The notes: a model not told the origin generated them from the letters alone. 64,000 bases of DNA from Sulfobacillus acidophilus DSM 10332 (GCA_000237975.1 CP003179.1:2944270-3008269); one strand, 5' to 3'. Positions 9,397 through 18,869 are shown, counted from the first letter of the stretch. Numbers and translations: made by a program.

Positions 9397-10344
9397 TTAC
9401 GGTGTCGTACCGAGAAAATCTGTCATTGCCCGAAGAGACACCCTAACTGGAGGCAGTTCGCTTAGATCAAACGGAAAGTCCGAACCCGGTACGATACGTT
9501 CGGCCCCCACAACGGCAGCCAACAATTGACGGGCCCGATCATCCCATAAGAGCGAGTCAAACCAAAAATTTTGTAAAAGGCGATCCGGCGGACTTTTCAG
9601 GGCTTCTCGCACCGTCGGCCACATGTCATACCCCTTGAGATACCGGCCCATTTGGTACGGTAAAAATCCCCCGCCGTGGGCCCATAACCATAAAATTCAC
9701 GCGTGGCCAACGCGTCGCCACCCCGTTCATCATGAGATCCCAGACGGCCACCGTCGTCTCCCACGGTACGCCAATTAAATTCGGTAACATATGGTGCTGA
9801 ATGCGCGGATCGCGGTTCAACAACGGGTGAATAAAAACGATGGCACTTCGGTCATCGGCTATGTGCCAAAATGCGTCTAACGAGGGCGCGCTCAACAGCA
9901 GCGGACCCACGCCGGGCCCGATAATCGCGCCTTTAAGCCCATGGTCCAAAGCCCACAGAAGTTCCGCCGCCGCCTCCGGATCGGCCAGCGGTACCGTGGC
10001 AAGAGCCCCCAAGCGTTCCGGTCGTTCGGCTACCCAACGGGCCAACGCCTGATTATATATCCGCGCCAATTCATGGGCCAACGGCCTTGCGCCTCATAGG
10101 CAAACAACTGCGGCACCGGCGAAACCAGGGTATAGGTGACCCCGGCAGCGGTTTGACGGCGGAGATATTCCTCCGATCGATAAAAGGCCGTTTTCAATTC
10201 AAAGGGCCACTGTCCGCCTACCGTCAAAAACGGCTCCTGATCAGCCCTACGGGTCTCCCAAACGGCTTGCATCGGTTCCCGATTCGCCCGTAACCATTCA
10301 AGGACTTCGGGCGGGATAAAATGCGTATGCACGTCGATTAGCAA
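9397..10344 (-). pseudogene. ACMSD-type amidohydrolase, broken by two frameshifts
   Basis: Three pieces in three frames together make a TIM-barrel amidohydrolase of the aminocarboxymuconate-semialdehyde-decarboxylase family. The first part (10344 to about 10080) has MLIDVHTHFIPPEVLEWL with the HxH metal motif. The second (about 10081 to 9680) has ELARIYNQALARWV, PLADPEAAAELLWAL, IFIHP-like IVFIHPLLNRD and WETTVAVWDLMMNGVATRWP. The third (about 9680 to 9397) has HGGGFLPYQMGRY and GSDFPFDLSELPP. Frameshifts lie near 10080 and 9680. Metal residues persist, so decay is probably recent. It sits between the GlcG-like gene and iclR in the catabolic island. Confidence 0.8.
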
Positions 10345-10382
10345 AATACCCCTCCCGTCGGCGATGTGACCACTTTATCGAT

Positions 10383-10832
10383 TTATCCGATCCGCCCGAC
10401 CAAATCCTGCAGTGCTCGAACCCCGGCCTCGGCGATAGCGGCGTCTTGATCAGCCGTTCCACCCGACACCCCCACGGCCCCCACCGTCCAGGTTCCGATT
10501 CGAACGGGAATGCCTCCGGCAAAAATAACCAAACGGGGCGTATGCACGATACCGTGCAATAGCGCCGGTTCATCCGCAATCATCGGATACCACTCCGCTG
10601 TCGGCTTACCGAATGCCACCGCGGTATAGGCTTTGTTCTGCGCGATCTCGATACTCAAGATGGGTGCCCCGTCCATGCGAAAAAACGCGATAAGATGGCC
10701 GGCATCGTCCACCACGGCGATGTTTACCGCTACCCCTAGCGCTTCGGCCGCCTTCCGACAGGAATGAATCATCAAGTCGGCCGCTTCGGCGGTCAATTGA
10801 TACATCGAGCGAATCAACGCGTTCGGTTCCAC
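10383..10832 (-). CDS. GlcG/HbpS-family (DUF336) protein
   Basis: 149 residues. Features: VAVNIAVVDDAGHLIAFFRMDGA, SIEIAQNKAYTAVAFGKPT and the glycine-rich end GIPVRIGTWTVGAVGVSGGTADQDAAIAEAG, all diagnostic for the GlcG/HbpS family. Members bind small molecules such as heme or are found in catabolic operons; the exact role here is unknown. The GTG at 10832 has GGAGG at 8 nt. It is last in the lower meta-pathway operon, 13 bp after the semialdehyde dehydrogenase gene. Confidence 0.88.
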   Translation of the reverse strand: MEPNALIRSMYQLTAEAADLMIHSCRKAAEALGVAVNIAVVDDAGHLIAFFRMDGAPILSIEIAQNKAYTAVAFGKPTAEWYPMIADEPALLHGIVHTPRLVIFAGGIPVRIGTWTVGAVGVSGGTADQDAAIAEAGVRALQDLVGRIG

Positions 10833-10845
10833 CCGTTAGGCCTCC

Positions 10846-12291
10846 TCAGAGTTTAATGCAAACATTTTTCAATTCGGTATAAAACTCAAAGCTGTGCACG
10901 CCGCCTTCCCGCCCGATACCACTCTCTTTCATACCGCCGAACGGTGTCCGCAGGTCTCGCAAAAACCATGTGTTGATCCAGATAATGCCGGCTTCCAATT
11001 CGGCGGCGATTCGATGGGCCTTTGTAAGATTTTGCGTCCAAATGGTGGCCGACAGCCCATAACGGGTGGCATTGGCCCGAGCCACCGCCTCCTCCGCTGT
11101 TTTAAACGGCTGAATCGTAACCACCGGGCCAAAAATTTCTTCTTGGACGACCCGCGACGCGTCGGACAATCCGGTAATGACGGTCGGTTCCAAAAAATAC
11201 CCGTGGGCCACGTGCGCCGGTAATCCACTCGGCCGTCGGCCGCCGGCAACAATTTGCCCGCCGTCTTGGCGCGCCACCTCCAAATACGCTTCCACTTTGT
11301 TGCGATGTTCTTCGCTAATCAAGGCTCCGACCTCGGTTGCCCCGTCCAAGGGATCCCCCACGCGCATGGCGGCCGCCCGGCGGGAAAACTCTTCCACGAA
11401 CTGATCGTAGAGCCCCTCTTGGACTAAAATCCGTGCCGGGGACAAACAGACTTCACCTTGGTTACTAAAACTGGATTGCAACGTCGTTTCGATTAAACGG
11501 TCAAAATCGGCATCCTCCAAAATGATCAATGAATTCTTACCGCCCAATTCAAACGACAGCCTTTTTAGGGTGGGAGCCGCCTGCGCCATAATGGCCTTTC
11601 CGGTGACCGTTTCGCCGGTCAAAGAAATTAAATCGACCCCCGGGTGACGGGTTAGAGCTTCCCCGGCGGACCCGGGACCGAATCCGTGCACCACGTTATA
11701 GACACCGTCCGGAATACCGGCTTCTTGTATCAATTCGGCCAGTCGCGTGGCGGTCAAGGGTGTCAATTCGGCGGGTTTGGCCACCACCGTGTTACCCGCC
11801 GCCAACGCCGGCGCCACTTTCCAAGTTAATAGGAGGAGCGGCAGGTTCCAGGGGGAGATCAGTCCGGCTACGCCCACCGGCCGCCGTAACGCATAATTCA
11901 ATGCCTGGCCGTCCATATCGAATGTTTCGGTGGAGAGCATTTTTACCGCATCCGCAAAGAACCGGAAATTTGCAGAAGCTCGGGCAATATCTAAACGGCG
12001 CGCCAACGCGATCGGTTTTCCCGTGTCCTTGGCCTCCAATTGTGCCAACTCATCCTGATGCGCTTCAATCAAATCCGCCAATCGGTGTAAAAGACGAGAT
12101 CGTTCCGCCACCGGCATGCGACCCCAGGTCGCAAACGCCCGCCGGGCGGCCTGAACCGCCCGGTCGATCTCGGACGCCCCTCCGAGGGTTACCGAACCGA
12201 TCCGTTCGCCGGTGGCCGGATTCAGATTGTCGAATTGTTCCCCGGTCTCTGAGGATACGAACGCTCCGTCGATGAAATGGCGGGTAACCAT
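10846..12291 (-). CDS. dmpC: 2-hydroxymuconic semialdehyde dehydrogenase
   Basis: 481 residues. Aldehyde dehydrogenase that oxidises the ring-cleavage product of catechol to 4-oxalocrotonate with NAD. Seen: the NAD-binding SPWNLPLLLLTWKVAPALAAGNTVVAKPAE (described here in part, about 145-180), general base Glu in FELGGKN (about 250), catalytic Cys in NQGEVCLSPAR (about 285), EEIFGPVVTI and the C-terminal FGGMKESGIGREGG. Context (tautomerase, decarboxylase and hydratase in one operon) fits DmpC/XylG rather than a general aldehyde dehydrogenase. Its ATG overlaps the stop of dmpD by one base (TAATG), so the two are coupled. Confidence 0.93.
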   Translation of the reverse strand: MVTRHFIDGAFVSSETGEQFDNLNPATGERIGSVTLGGASEIDRAVQAARRAFATWGRMPVAERSRLLHRLADLIEAHQDELAQLEAKDTGKPIALARRLDIARASANFRFFADAVKMLSTETFDMDGQALNYALRRPVGVAGLISPWNLPLLLLTWKVAPALAAGNTVVAKPAELTPLTATRLAELIQEAGIPDGVYNVVHGFGPGSAGEALTRHPGVDLISLTGETVTGKAIMAQAAPTLKRLSFELGGKNSLIILEDADFDRLIETTLQSSFSNQGEVCLSPARILVQEGLYDQFVEEFSRRAAAMRVGDPLDGATEVGALISEEHRNKVEAYLEVARQDGGQIVAGGRRPSGLPAHVAHGYFLEPTVITGLSDASRVVQEEIFGPVVTIQPFKTAEEAVARANATRYGLSATIWTQNLTKAHRIAAELEAGIIWINTWFLRDLRTPFGGMKESGIGREGGVHSFEFYTELKNVCIKL

Positions 12292-13118
12292 TACCGACCG
12301 CTCCCCTCTAAAAATTGCCGGACTACCGCAATAAAGTCGGATTCCCGTTCAATTTGCGTCCAATGACCACACCGGGAAAACATATGCACATCGGCCCGCG
12401 GTAATAATCCCATCAAGCGCCAGGAGTTTTCCGGCGGGATCACTTGATCGTCCCGCCCGTGAATTAAGAGAGTGGGTACGTCGATCCGGCGGATTAATTC
12501 CTCCGGCGTGCTCATGCCGGCAATATGGCGTTCTAACGGGAAGTCAAACATCGCTTCGTACGAAGCCTTCGACACCGGTTCGAGACTGCGCCGGTACCGT
12601 AAGGCCACTAAATCGTCGTTGATCAGCCCTTTGTCATAGGCAAAGGTCAGCATGACCTCACGCATTTCATCGAGGGACGTCCCACGATATCCCCAAACCT
12701 TGGCCAACCCGTCGGTCAAGGGGAACGGGATGCCCATGGACCCCATCAATACCATTTTGTTCACCCGTTCGGGAAACCGCGCGGCCAAGTTTAATGCCAC
12801 GCCTCCACCCATGGAATTGCCGACCAGGTGTGCTCGCGGAATGTCCAGCGCGTCCAAAAACGCCACCACGTGGTCTACCCATTCGGCCAATCGGGGCACC
12901 ATGCCGGCCGGCCGCTCGGTCTGACCGAACCCGACGATATCTAATGCGAGTGCACGGAACCGTTCCGACATCGGCGGCAATATACGGGCCCAGTTCGCCT
13001 GCGCCGATACCCCGGGGCCGGATCCGTGAATAAACACCACCGGATCGCCTTGCCCCACATCGTGATAATACGTCCGAAAATGACCCGTTTGAATCCATTG
13101 CCCGGTTAATTCGCTCAT
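12291..13118 (-). CDS. dmpD: 2-hydroxymuconic semialdehyde hydrolase
   Basis: 275 residues from ATG 13118. Alpha/beta hydrolase that cleaves ring-fission products, especially those from 3-methylcatechol, to 2-hydroxypent-2,4-dienoate and a carboxylic acid. Visible: the oxyanion region HGSGPGVS (about residue 32), nucleophile elbow GNSMGGG (about 103), acid in HGRDDQVIP (about 215) and base in RCGHWTQIE (about 250). The longer upstream frame lies inside the tautomerase and has no ribosome site. The start overlaps the tautomerase stop by 4 nt (ATGA). With dmpC it gives both branches of the meta pathway. Confidence 0.93.
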   Translation of the reverse strand: MSELTGQWIQTGHFRTYYHDVGQGDPVVFIHGSGPGVSAQANWARILPPMSERFRALALDIVGFGQTERPAGMVPRLAEWVDHVVAFLDALDIPRAHLVGNSMGGGVALNLAARFPERVNKMVLMGSMGIPFPLTDGLAKVWGYRGTSLDEMREVMLTFAYDKGLINDDLVALRYRRSLEPVSKASYEAMFDFPLERHIAGMSTPEELIRRIDVPTLLIHGRDDQVIPPENSWRLMGLLPRADVHMFSRCGHWTQIERESDFIAVVRQFLEGSGR

Positions 13119-13336
13119 CGGTTCACATCCTCCTTGTCTGTCACCTGGCCTCGCCGTTCGGCCATGGTCACGCCGCCCACCGCCCAATGGTCAAACGGCA
13201 CTTCTGTCAAAATCACCCGAATATTTTCGGTCGGAGCGCCAATGGTCCGGTGCACGGCCTCCGTCACCTCCCGGATCAGTTGCCGTTTTTGCTCGGACGT
13301 CCGGCCGTCTAGCAATTCAATATGAATCAGGGGCAT
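13115..13336 (-). CDS. dmpI: 4-oxalocrotonate tautomerase
   Basis: 73 residues from ATG 13336. After Met removal the catalytic Pro1 is exposed (PLIHIELLDGRTSEQKRQL), then TEAVHRTIGAPTENIRVILTEV. The family fold is a short beta-alpha-beta monomer that forms oligomers. It isomerises 2-hydroxymuconate to 2-oxo-3-hexenedioate for the decarboxylase. The gene overlaps the 3' end of dmpH by about 20 bp and dmpD by 4 nt. The protein is slightly longer than the usual 62 residues. Confidence 0.92.
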   Translation of the reverse strand: MPLIHIELLDGRTSEQKRQLIREVTEAVHRTIGAPTENIRVILTEVPFDHWAVGGVTMAERRGQVTDKEDVNR

Positions 13337-14129
13337 TGGCGTCCTCCTTTCGGACCGGTACAACCACATCCAAAATCCCCAGGGTGCCGAACGTCATTTG
13401 TAGCCGGTCCCCGGGACTCAGGGGGACTGCGTCCGTAATCCCCCCGGTCAGGATCACTTGTCCGGGCAATAATTCCCGGTCTTCCTGGGCCAACAGGATA
13501 GCCAACCGCCGAACGGCTTCCCACGGATGCCCGAGGACGGCTGCCGCACTGGCGACATGCCGCACGTGCCCGTTACGGCGGACCGTCACCCCCATCTCGG
13601 CCCAGTCGCGACCGTATGGAGAAAAGGCATAGGGCGGAAGATAGAATTGGGCTGCGGACGCGTTATCGGCCACCACATCGGCGGCGGTAAAGGAAAATCC
13701 CTCGTATCGGCTGTCGATGACTTCCCAAGCCGGAAGAACGCACTCAATCGCCGTCAAAACGTCGCGCAGAGGTACCGACCCGGCCAGTCCTCGTTTGAGG
13801 ACAATCGCCAATTCCGGTTCGACCCGGGGATGAATTAACCGAGACCCGTCGACAATCGGGGTGTGCAACTCCATTGCGTCGGTCAGGCGTCCGTAGATGG
13901 GCAAGGACACCCCGACCGCGTGTTGTTTGGCTTCACTGGTCAGCCCCATCTTATACCCGATCAGGTGCTCGCCCGATGCCGTTCGCCGATCGATCAGGCG
14001 GGCCTGTATGGCATACCCGTCTTCCACCGTCAAGTGTGGAACTTCTTCGGTAATGCGGGCCATCGGGGTCGCCGTGCGCTGATGATGCCACACACGATCC
14101 GCCCAACGGTTCAATTCGGGGCCGGTCAT
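13317..14129 (-). CDS. dmpH: 4-oxalocrotonate decarboxylase (hydratase/decarboxylase family)
   Basis: 270 residues. Family members are either 2-oxopent-4-enoate hydratase (DmpE) or the decarboxylase (DmpH). Metal-binding EPEL is in HPRVEPELAIVLKRG (about 103), with IGYKMGLTSEAKQHAVGV, WEVIDSRYEGFSF and AAAVLGHPWEAVRRLA. Assigned as DmpH because it is next to the tautomerase; a second paralogue lies at 16071. The two proteins normally form a complex. Start ATG 14129 overlaps the aldolase stop by 4 nt. Which paralogue does which step is inference from order. Confidence 0.82.
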   Translation of the reverse strand: MTGPELNRWADRVWHHQRTATPMARITEEVPHLTVEDGYAIQARLIDRRTASGEHLIGYKMGLTSEAKQHAVGVSLPIYGRLTDAMELHTPIVDGSRLIHPRVEPELAIVLKRGLAGSVPLRDVLTAIECVLPAWEVIDSRYEGFSFTAADVVADNASAAQFYLPPYAFSPYGRDWAEMGVTVRRNGHVRHVASAAAVLGHPWEAVRRLAILLAQEDRELLPGQVILTGGITDAVPLSPGDRLQMTFGTLGILDVVVPVRKEDANAPDSY

Positions 14130-15148
14130 ATTGCGGCCTCCGCATTTTTCCGGGCCAGTTGGTACGCTACGTCGGTAATCATGTCTTCTTGCCCCCCGAC
14201 CACCCGCCGTTTGCCCAGCTCCACCAAAATATCCCGGCCGTCGACGCCGAATTGCTCCGCTACCCGAAACGCATGTAAAAGAAAGCTGGAATAGACGCCG
14301 GCAAAGCCCATGGTCAGACTCAGGCGGTCAATTTCGATCGGGCGGATCAGCCGTTCTTTGACCAACGGCGTCGCATCCATGGCTGCATAGAGATGAAGGG
14401 CGGTGTCCCAGCCCATTTTCTCGGTGACCGCGGCAAACACTTCCAGCGGGGTATTGCCCGCTCCCGCCCCGAGCCCCATCACGCTGGCGTCAATCCGAGC
14501 CGCCCCGGCTTCCACGGCCACCACGCTGTTGGCCACCGACAACCCGAGATTATGGTGGGCGTGAAATCCCACTTCCACTTCCGGCGGCAAGGCGTCGCGC
14601 AAGGCGGCCACTTTGGTCCGGGCCTCCTCCATCACCATGGCCCCCGCCGAATCCACCACATAGACGCACTGAGCCCCGTACGACGCCATTTTCCGGGCTT
14701 CCCCGACCAAAACGTCCGGATCGACCATGTGCGCCATCATCAAAAAGCCGACGACTTCTAATCCGAGTTTGCGGGCCGCCTCCATATGCTGTTCGGCAAT
14801 GTCCGCTTCCGTGCAATGCGTGGCGATCCGGACCACCTGAATCCCGATGGCGGCCGCCTGTTTTAAGTGCGCCACCGTGCCGATCCCCGGCAACAACAAG
14901 GCCGCCACCTTGGCATGCTCGACGCTCTCGACCACGGCCCGCAAAAAGTCGGCCTCGGTTTCTTTGGCCCGGCCATATTGACGCGAATGACCGCCCAACC
15001 CGTCCCCGTGACTGGCCTCAATGATGGCCACACCCGTTTGGTCAATAGCCCGCGCCAGCACGCGCACGTCCTCCACGCTGAATTGATGACGCACCGCATG
15101 CATCCCGTCCCGTAAAGTGACGTCGGTCACCCGTACCGTGTGTGTCAT
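14126..15148 (-). CDS. dmpG: 4-hydroxy-2-oxovalerate aldolase
   Basis: 340 residues. Cleaves 4-hydroxy-2-oxovalerate to pyruvate and acetaldehyde, passing acetaldehyde by channel to DmpF. Seen: [15 protein letters not shown] (about 9-23, metal Asp and catalytic residues), [12 protein letters not shown], the metal His pair in [11 protein letters not shown] (about 197), [13 protein letters not shown] and the C-terminal communication domain ([17 protein letters not shown]). Overlaps neighbours by 4 nt on both sides. Length equals the family norm. Confidence 0.96.
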   Translation of the reverse strand: MTHTVRVTDVTLRDGMHAVRHQFSVEDVRVLARAIDQTGVAIIEASHGDGLGGHSRQYGRAKETEADFLRAVVESVEHAKVAALLLPGIGTVAHLKQAAAIGIQVVRIATHCTEADIAEQHMEAARKLGLEVVGFLMMAHMVDPDVLVGEARKMASYGAQCVYVVDSAGAMVMEEARTKVAALRDALPPEVEVGFHAHHNLGLSVANSVVAVEAGAARIDASVMGLGAGAGNTPLEVFAAVTEKMGWDTALHLYAAMDATPLVKERLIRPIEIDRLSLTMGFAGVYSSFLLHAFRVAEQFGVDGRDILVELGKRRVVGGQEDMITDVAYQLARKNAEAAI

Positions 15149-16044
15149 TGAATCATCCCTCCCGTGGCATGTGCCAACCGATGTTGGGCAATCGCTTCGC
15201 CCACGCGTGTCGCCGCCGCCGTCATGATGTCGAGATTTCCGGAATATTTGGGCAGAAAATCCCCGAGCCCTTCCACTTCAATGGAAATACTGACCATACC
15301 GTCGCGGAAAATGGGGTCCCGATTCAGGTGGTAGCCCGGGACAAACTGTTGCACGTGCCGGACCATGTCCCGGATGGACGCGATAATCCGTTCCTGGTCC
15401 TCGGCGGTCGCATCCGGAATGTCGCAATAAATGGTATCCCGCATGTAAATCGGCGGATCGGCCGGATTCAAGATAATGATGGCCTTACCCTCGGCCGCCC
15501 CGCCAATCACTTCCAGGGCCTTGGCGGTCGTCTCGGTAAATTCGTCGATGTTCTGTCGGGTACCTGGGCCGGCACTCTTACTGGCAATCGTCGCGACGAT
15601 TTCGGCATAACTCACCCGGGTGACCCGACTGACGGCATAGACCATCGGCGTGGTGGCTTGCCCGCCACACGTGACCATATTGACATTCGGCGCATCGAGA
15701 TGGTCTCCTAAATTGACCGCCGCGATGACATAAGGGCCCCGGGCCGCCGGAGTCAAGTCAATGGCTTGAATCCCCAAATCCCGCAACATTTTCGCGTGGC
15801 GCACATGGGCGCGAGCACTGGTGGCGTCAAATGCCAAATCGGGCCGAACCCCACTATTCAATAACGCTTTTAACCCCTCGTGGGTCGTCTCCAGGCCCAT
15901 GGCCCGAGCCCGCGCCAACCCTTCCGATTGGGGATCGATCCCGACCATCCACCGGGGTTCAATCCAGTCGCTACGGCGCAGTTTGTATAATAAATCCGTC
16001 CCGATATTGCCGGATCCGATGATCGCCGCCGTTAATTTAGCCAT
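15145..16044 (-). CDS. dmpF: acetaldehyde dehydrogenase (acylating)
   Basis: 299 residues. Converts channelled acetaldehyde plus CoA and NAD to acetyl-CoA. NAD motif [13 protein letters not shown] (about 10-22), catalytic Cys in [10 protein letters not shown] (about 128), [17 protein letters not shown]. Forms a bifunctional complex with DmpG, whose gene overlaps by 4 nt. Last catabolic step before central metabolism. Confidence 0.96.
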   Translation of the reverse strand: MAKLTAAIIGSGNIGTDLLYKLRRSDWIEPRWMVGIDPQSEGLARARAMGLETTHEGLKALLNSGVRPDLAFDATSARAHVRHAKMLRDLGIQAIDLTPAARGPYVIAAVNLGDHLDAPNVNMVTCGGQATTPMVYAVSRVTRVSYAEIVATIASKSAGPGTRQNIDEFTETTAKALEVIGGAAEGKAIIILNPADPPIYMRDTIYCDIPDATAEDQERIIASIRDMVRHVQQFVPGYHLNRDPIFRDGMVSISIEVEGLGDFLPKYSGNLDIMTAAATRVGEAIAQHRLAHATGGMIQ

Positions 16045-16070
16045 TATCGTCCCTCCGTTCGATGAAATGT

Positions 16071-16862
16071 TTACCGTGCCGGAGCAAAATAGGCACTGAC
16101 CGTTCCGAGTCCCTCCACGGTCGCGCGGACCAGATCACCGGGTTCAACGGTCACGGCGGCCGTTGCGGAACCCGACAAAATGATGTGGCCGGCTTCTAAT
16201 CGTTCGCCGAAAGCGGAAACCGCCCGGGCCAGCCACGCCACGGCTAACGCCGGATGCCCCAGCACCGCCGCCCCCGATCCGTTTTGCTCGACGCGCCCGT
16301 TTTTCCAAAGGGTTACACCCAACGCGGCCAAGTCTCCAGCCTTTGCCGGAGTGACCGGAGCCCCCAAGACTACCCCGCCGGACGATGCATTATCCGCTAC
16401 CGTATCAATGAGTCCAATCCGCCAATCGCGAATCCGACTGTCAATGACTTCTAAAGCCGGGCAAACATATTGCGTCGCATCCAGCACGTCTTGGATACCG
16501 ACCGTATCGCCGGCCAACGGACGGGCCAGGATAAACGCCAGTTCCGGTTCGACTTTCGGCTGCCAGAGACGGGCCGTTACCTGCTCCGCGGCATCCCAGA
16601 TCATCGAAGCCATCACGCGCCCGTAGTCCGGTTGATTGACGCCCAACATGGTTTGCATGGCACGGCTGGTCAATCCGATCTTATGGCCTACTACCCGGTC
16701 GCCTTGGGCTACTCGGGCGCGAATTTGCCAGGTTTGAATGGCGTAGGCATCTTCGATCGTTGCCTCCGGCAAAACGGCCGACAGCGGATCAATCGGGCCT
16801 TCCCGATATGCGGTCAAAAGCTTCTGTCCCCACTTCTCAACGGTCGTAGTATCCAGAGCCAT
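16071..16862 (-). CDS. dmpE: 2-oxopent-4-enoate (2-hydroxypentadienoate) hydratase
   Basis: 263 residues. Paralogue of the gene at 13317 with the same signatures: [17 protein letters not shown], metal motif in [16 protein letters not shown] (about 105), [33 protein letters not shown]. Assigned as hydratase because it starts the E-F-G series, as in dmp and xyl operons. AAGGAGGTGAACAGTGATG allows GTG 16865 or ATG 16862. It is the first gene after the operator/promoter at 16948-17001, so it opens the lower-pathway operon. Confidence 0.85.
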   Translation of the reverse strand: MALDTTTVEKWGQKLLTAYREGPIDPLSAVLPEATIEDAYAIQTWQIRARVAQGDRVVGHKIGLTSRAMQTMLGVNQPDYGRVMASMIWDAAEQVTARLWQPKVEPELAFILARPLAGDTVGIQDVLDATQYVCPALEVIDSRIRDWRIGLIDTVADNASSGGVVLGAPVTPAKAGDLAALGVTLWKNGRVEQNGSGAAVLGHPALAVAWLARAVSAFGERLEAGHIILSGSATAAVTVEPGDLVRATVEGLGTVSAYFAPAR

Positions 16863-16947
16863 CACTGTTCACCTCCTTCAGTGCTTTATTTCACCTGCTT
16901 CCTGAAGCCTGAAGCCCGGGCCGTGGATTTGGGCCTCTTCGTCTTAA

Positions 16948-17001
16948 ACGGTACTTCCCCTACCAAACCGTCACAATCCGCGTGTTCCGATAGACGGAAC
17001 A
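16948..17001 (-). promoter_or_regulatory. lower-pathway promoter with IclR-type operator
   Basis: Palindrome TGTTCCG-N5-CGGAACA at 17001-16983, inside a longer 13-bp inverted repeat. It is followed on the minus strand, after 6 bp, by TTGTGA (16976-16971), 17 bp and TACCGT (16953-16948). Both half-sites and spacings equal those at the iclR promoter. The poor -35 and -10 hexamers suggest dependence on an activator. The long stem could also act as a terminator for tmoE, but no U-tract follows. Confidence 0.72.
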
Positions 17002-17024
17002 CGCGGACAATTTTGTTCGAACCC

Positions 17025-17972
17025 CTATTGGCCGGATTGCATCAAATCGGCACGAACCGTCCCATAGTCGAAGGGAACCGGCGCCTCTTCAAAAACCGTC
17101 TGAAGGCTCGCCACCGCGTTCTCGGTTCGCGGTGCCCAAACGGATCGAATTACGTTCAGGCGATCTTGATTGGCCGGATTGTCATCGACGATAAATTGGC
17201 GAAGCGCTTCGCTCCATTCTTGATGTCGCAGGGTATCCAAATATAAATTGGACAGGATATCCGCCAACAAGTTGCCATCGTTCAACCGGGCCAACGTTGC
17301 CCAATGTACCAACCAGAGCCGGTCAATCACCGGCTTAACCACCAGTTGCATCGCCGCCCACGCTTCATCCCAGGCATAGGTCACCAATAGCTGCTCGATG
17401 AGTTCACGAAGCGGGGCCAATCGCGGGTCGGTTTCCCAAACCTCCCGATCCCCATCCCAGGCCCATTGCGGATAGGCTTTTCGCAATAACGCCTGATGGT
17501 AGGCAATCCGTTGCACCTTTCGCATTTCATCGCCCGCTTCAAATATCAGGCAGTTGGTAATATAACTGGACGGGGCCAACTGGGCTTGATACGCCGACAA
17601 CATCTGGGTTCCGTGAAACAGATACCGCAATACCCCAAGGTACTTTGCCAGATAGGCCACCCATTCGCCGGATAGGGTCAAGGATTCCGCTTCCTCATAA
17701 AGCACATCGATGAACGTTTCTCGATCGTCTTGGTGTTCCGTATATTTTCGGTACACCATGGCCCGGGGATCGCGAAACCGGTTCCAGTCCGACACGGACA
17801 GCCCCATGTCATCCCGGTACTTACGGTACCACGCCACCACGGGCGCATCGGGATCCAGTTCAAACGGCATTTCCGTATGATAATGAAGCCGATGGGTCAC
17901 CACTTCATATTCGGTCGGCATGCGCCGCAAGTCACTTAAGGCACTCCACGTCTTTAAACGAGCGTTGGCCAT
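17025..17972 (-). CDS. tmoE: toluene monooxygenase hydroxylase, beta subunit
   Basis: 315 residues. Second subunit of the (alpha beta gamma)2 hydroxylase; it has the ferritin-like fold without the diiron centre. Typical TmoE start TWSALSDLRRMPTEYEVVTHRLHYHT, then a short helix-rich body. DWNRFRDPRAMVYRKYTEHQDDRE and GDEMRKVQRIAYH are family features. It follows tmoD by 18 bp and is last of tmoABCDE. Order and sizes fit toluene-4-monooxygenase rather than phenol hydroxylase, where beta comes first. Confidence 0.92.
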   Translation of the reverse strand: MANARLKTWSALSDLRRMPTEYEVVTHRLHYHTEMPFELDPDAPVVAWYRKYRDDMGLSVSDWNRFRDPRAMVYRKYTEHQDDRETFIDVLYEEAESLTLSGEWVAYLAKYLGVLRYLFHGTQMLSAYQAQLAPSSYITNCLIFEAGDEMRKVQRIAYHQALLRKAYPQWAWDGDREVWETDPRLAPLRELIEQLLVTYAWDEAWAAMQLVVKPVIDRLWLVHWATLARLNDGNLLADILSNLYLDTLRHQEWSEALRQFIVDDNPANQDRLNVIRSVWAPRTENAVASLQTVFEEAPVPFDYGTVRADLMQSGQ

Positions 17973-17990
17973 GAGATCCTCCTTTCAGAG

Positions 17991-18281
17991 TTAAAACCAT
18001 TCGACCGCTTCACTTCCGGTTCGAATTTTTCCGGCAAACGATGAGAGATAGATTTCCAGTTCTCCCGGCATCCGAAACGACCGGCCCAATACTTGTTCCA
18101 AGGTCTCCCGGCGGACGACGCAATGCTCGGGAACCATCACACGGACATACCCGCCCTGATCGATAACGGTTACCGTTTTTCCTTGATTGTCGAGTTGAAT
18201 GGCCTCCACGATCCCGGAGGTGATCTCACTGGCCCGCAAAATCGGCCCGACTTGGCGAACTCCCGTTTGTGGCTTATCCAT
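17991..18281 (-). CDS. tmoD: toluene monooxygenase effector protein
   Basis: 96 residues, MmoB/DmpM family. This cofactor-free protein binds the hydroxylase and tunes oxygen activation and regiospecificity. VGPILRASEITSGIVEAIQLDNQGKTVTV and DQGGYVRVMVPEHCVVRRETLEQVLGR match the family core; the tail FAGKIRTGSEAVEWF matches TmoD. A second effector (dmpM) serves the phenol hydroxylase at 24768. Confidence 0.9.
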   Translation of the reverse strand: MDKPQTGVRQVGPILRASEITSGIVEAIQLDNQGKTVTVIDQGGYVRVMVPEHCVVRRETLEQVLGRSFRMPGELEIYLSSFAGKIRTGSEAVEWF

Positions 18282-18310
18282 AAATCCTCCTTCGTCCTTG
18301 CGGTAACGAA

Positions 18311-18616
18311 TTATATTTCGACACTGGCAAAGCCCTCGGCATCGATGAGCACCCGAAACGTCTTCAACCGGGCATGCCGTGGGTTAATCCCTTTTCCTGT
18401 CATGCCGTCAAATTGCCACAGGTGGGCGGCACATGTAATGGTTTGTCCGTCGAATTCCGCTTCCTCCAAGGAGTAGGCTTGATGGGGGCACCATCCTTGA
18501 AACGCCATCAACCGGCCTTCCATTTTCACCAGCAGTACCGGACGGCCTCCCACATGCACCATTCGTGTCTCGCCGTCCCATAAATCGTCTTGATGACACA
18601 CCCGCTCTTGTACCAT
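18311..18616 (-). CDS. tmoC: Rieske-type ferredoxin of toluene monooxygenase
   Basis: 101 residues from ATG 18616 (GGGGGAA about 8 nt upstream). The Rieske 2Fe-2S ligands are visible as Cys-Pro-His in GWCPHQAYSL and Cys-Ala-Ala-His in TCAAHLWQFD, 18-20 residues apart. It carries electrons from the reductase to the hydroxylase. Presence of a Rieske ferredoxin separates this four-component enzyme from the three-component phenol hydroxylase encoded upstream. Confidence 0.93.
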   Translation of the reverse strand: MVQERVCHQDDLWDGETRMVHVGGRPVLLVKMEGRLMAFQGWCPHQAYSLEEAEFDGQTITCAAHLWQFDGMTGKGINPRHARLKTFRVLIDAEGFASVEI

Positions 18617-18629
18617 CGTGGCGTTCCCC

Positions 18630-18869
18630 CTAGCGATAGCGGACCCGAACGACATCCATGGGTTGCAACCCCGCCTCTCGAACCGTCATGGAATCCGGCA
18701 GAGGCTGGCCGTCTTTGACGACTTCTAACGGACGGTCCTCCGGCATGACTCGTAAGTTCACGGCATGAACCGCCAATTTTTCGGCCACCGCGCTCATCGG
18801 ATCCCCGATCTCCACGACAAATAACTGAGCGACAAAATCCCCTTCAAAAACCCCGACTAACGGAACCAT
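18630..18869 (-). CDS. tmoB: toluene monooxygenase hydroxylase, gamma subunit
   Basis: 79 residues; TmoB of known enzymes is about 84. Ubiquitin-like small subunit: VPLVGVFEGDFVAQLFVVEIGDPMSAVAEKLA and the C-terminal DSMTVREAGLQPMDVVRVRYR. A run of G before the ATG provides the ribosome site. Located between tmoA and tmoC as in the canonical operon. Confidence 0.9.
   Translation of the reverse strand: MVPLVGVFEGDFVAQLFVVEIGDPMSAVAEKLAVHAVNLRVMPEDRPLEVVKDGQPLPDSMTVREAGLQPMDVVRVRYR

Noticed and set aside
16977-17007. 13-bp inverted repeat as tmoE terminator
   Set aside because: No U-tract follows; the core matches the IclR-type palindrome at 9358-9376, so operator is preferred.
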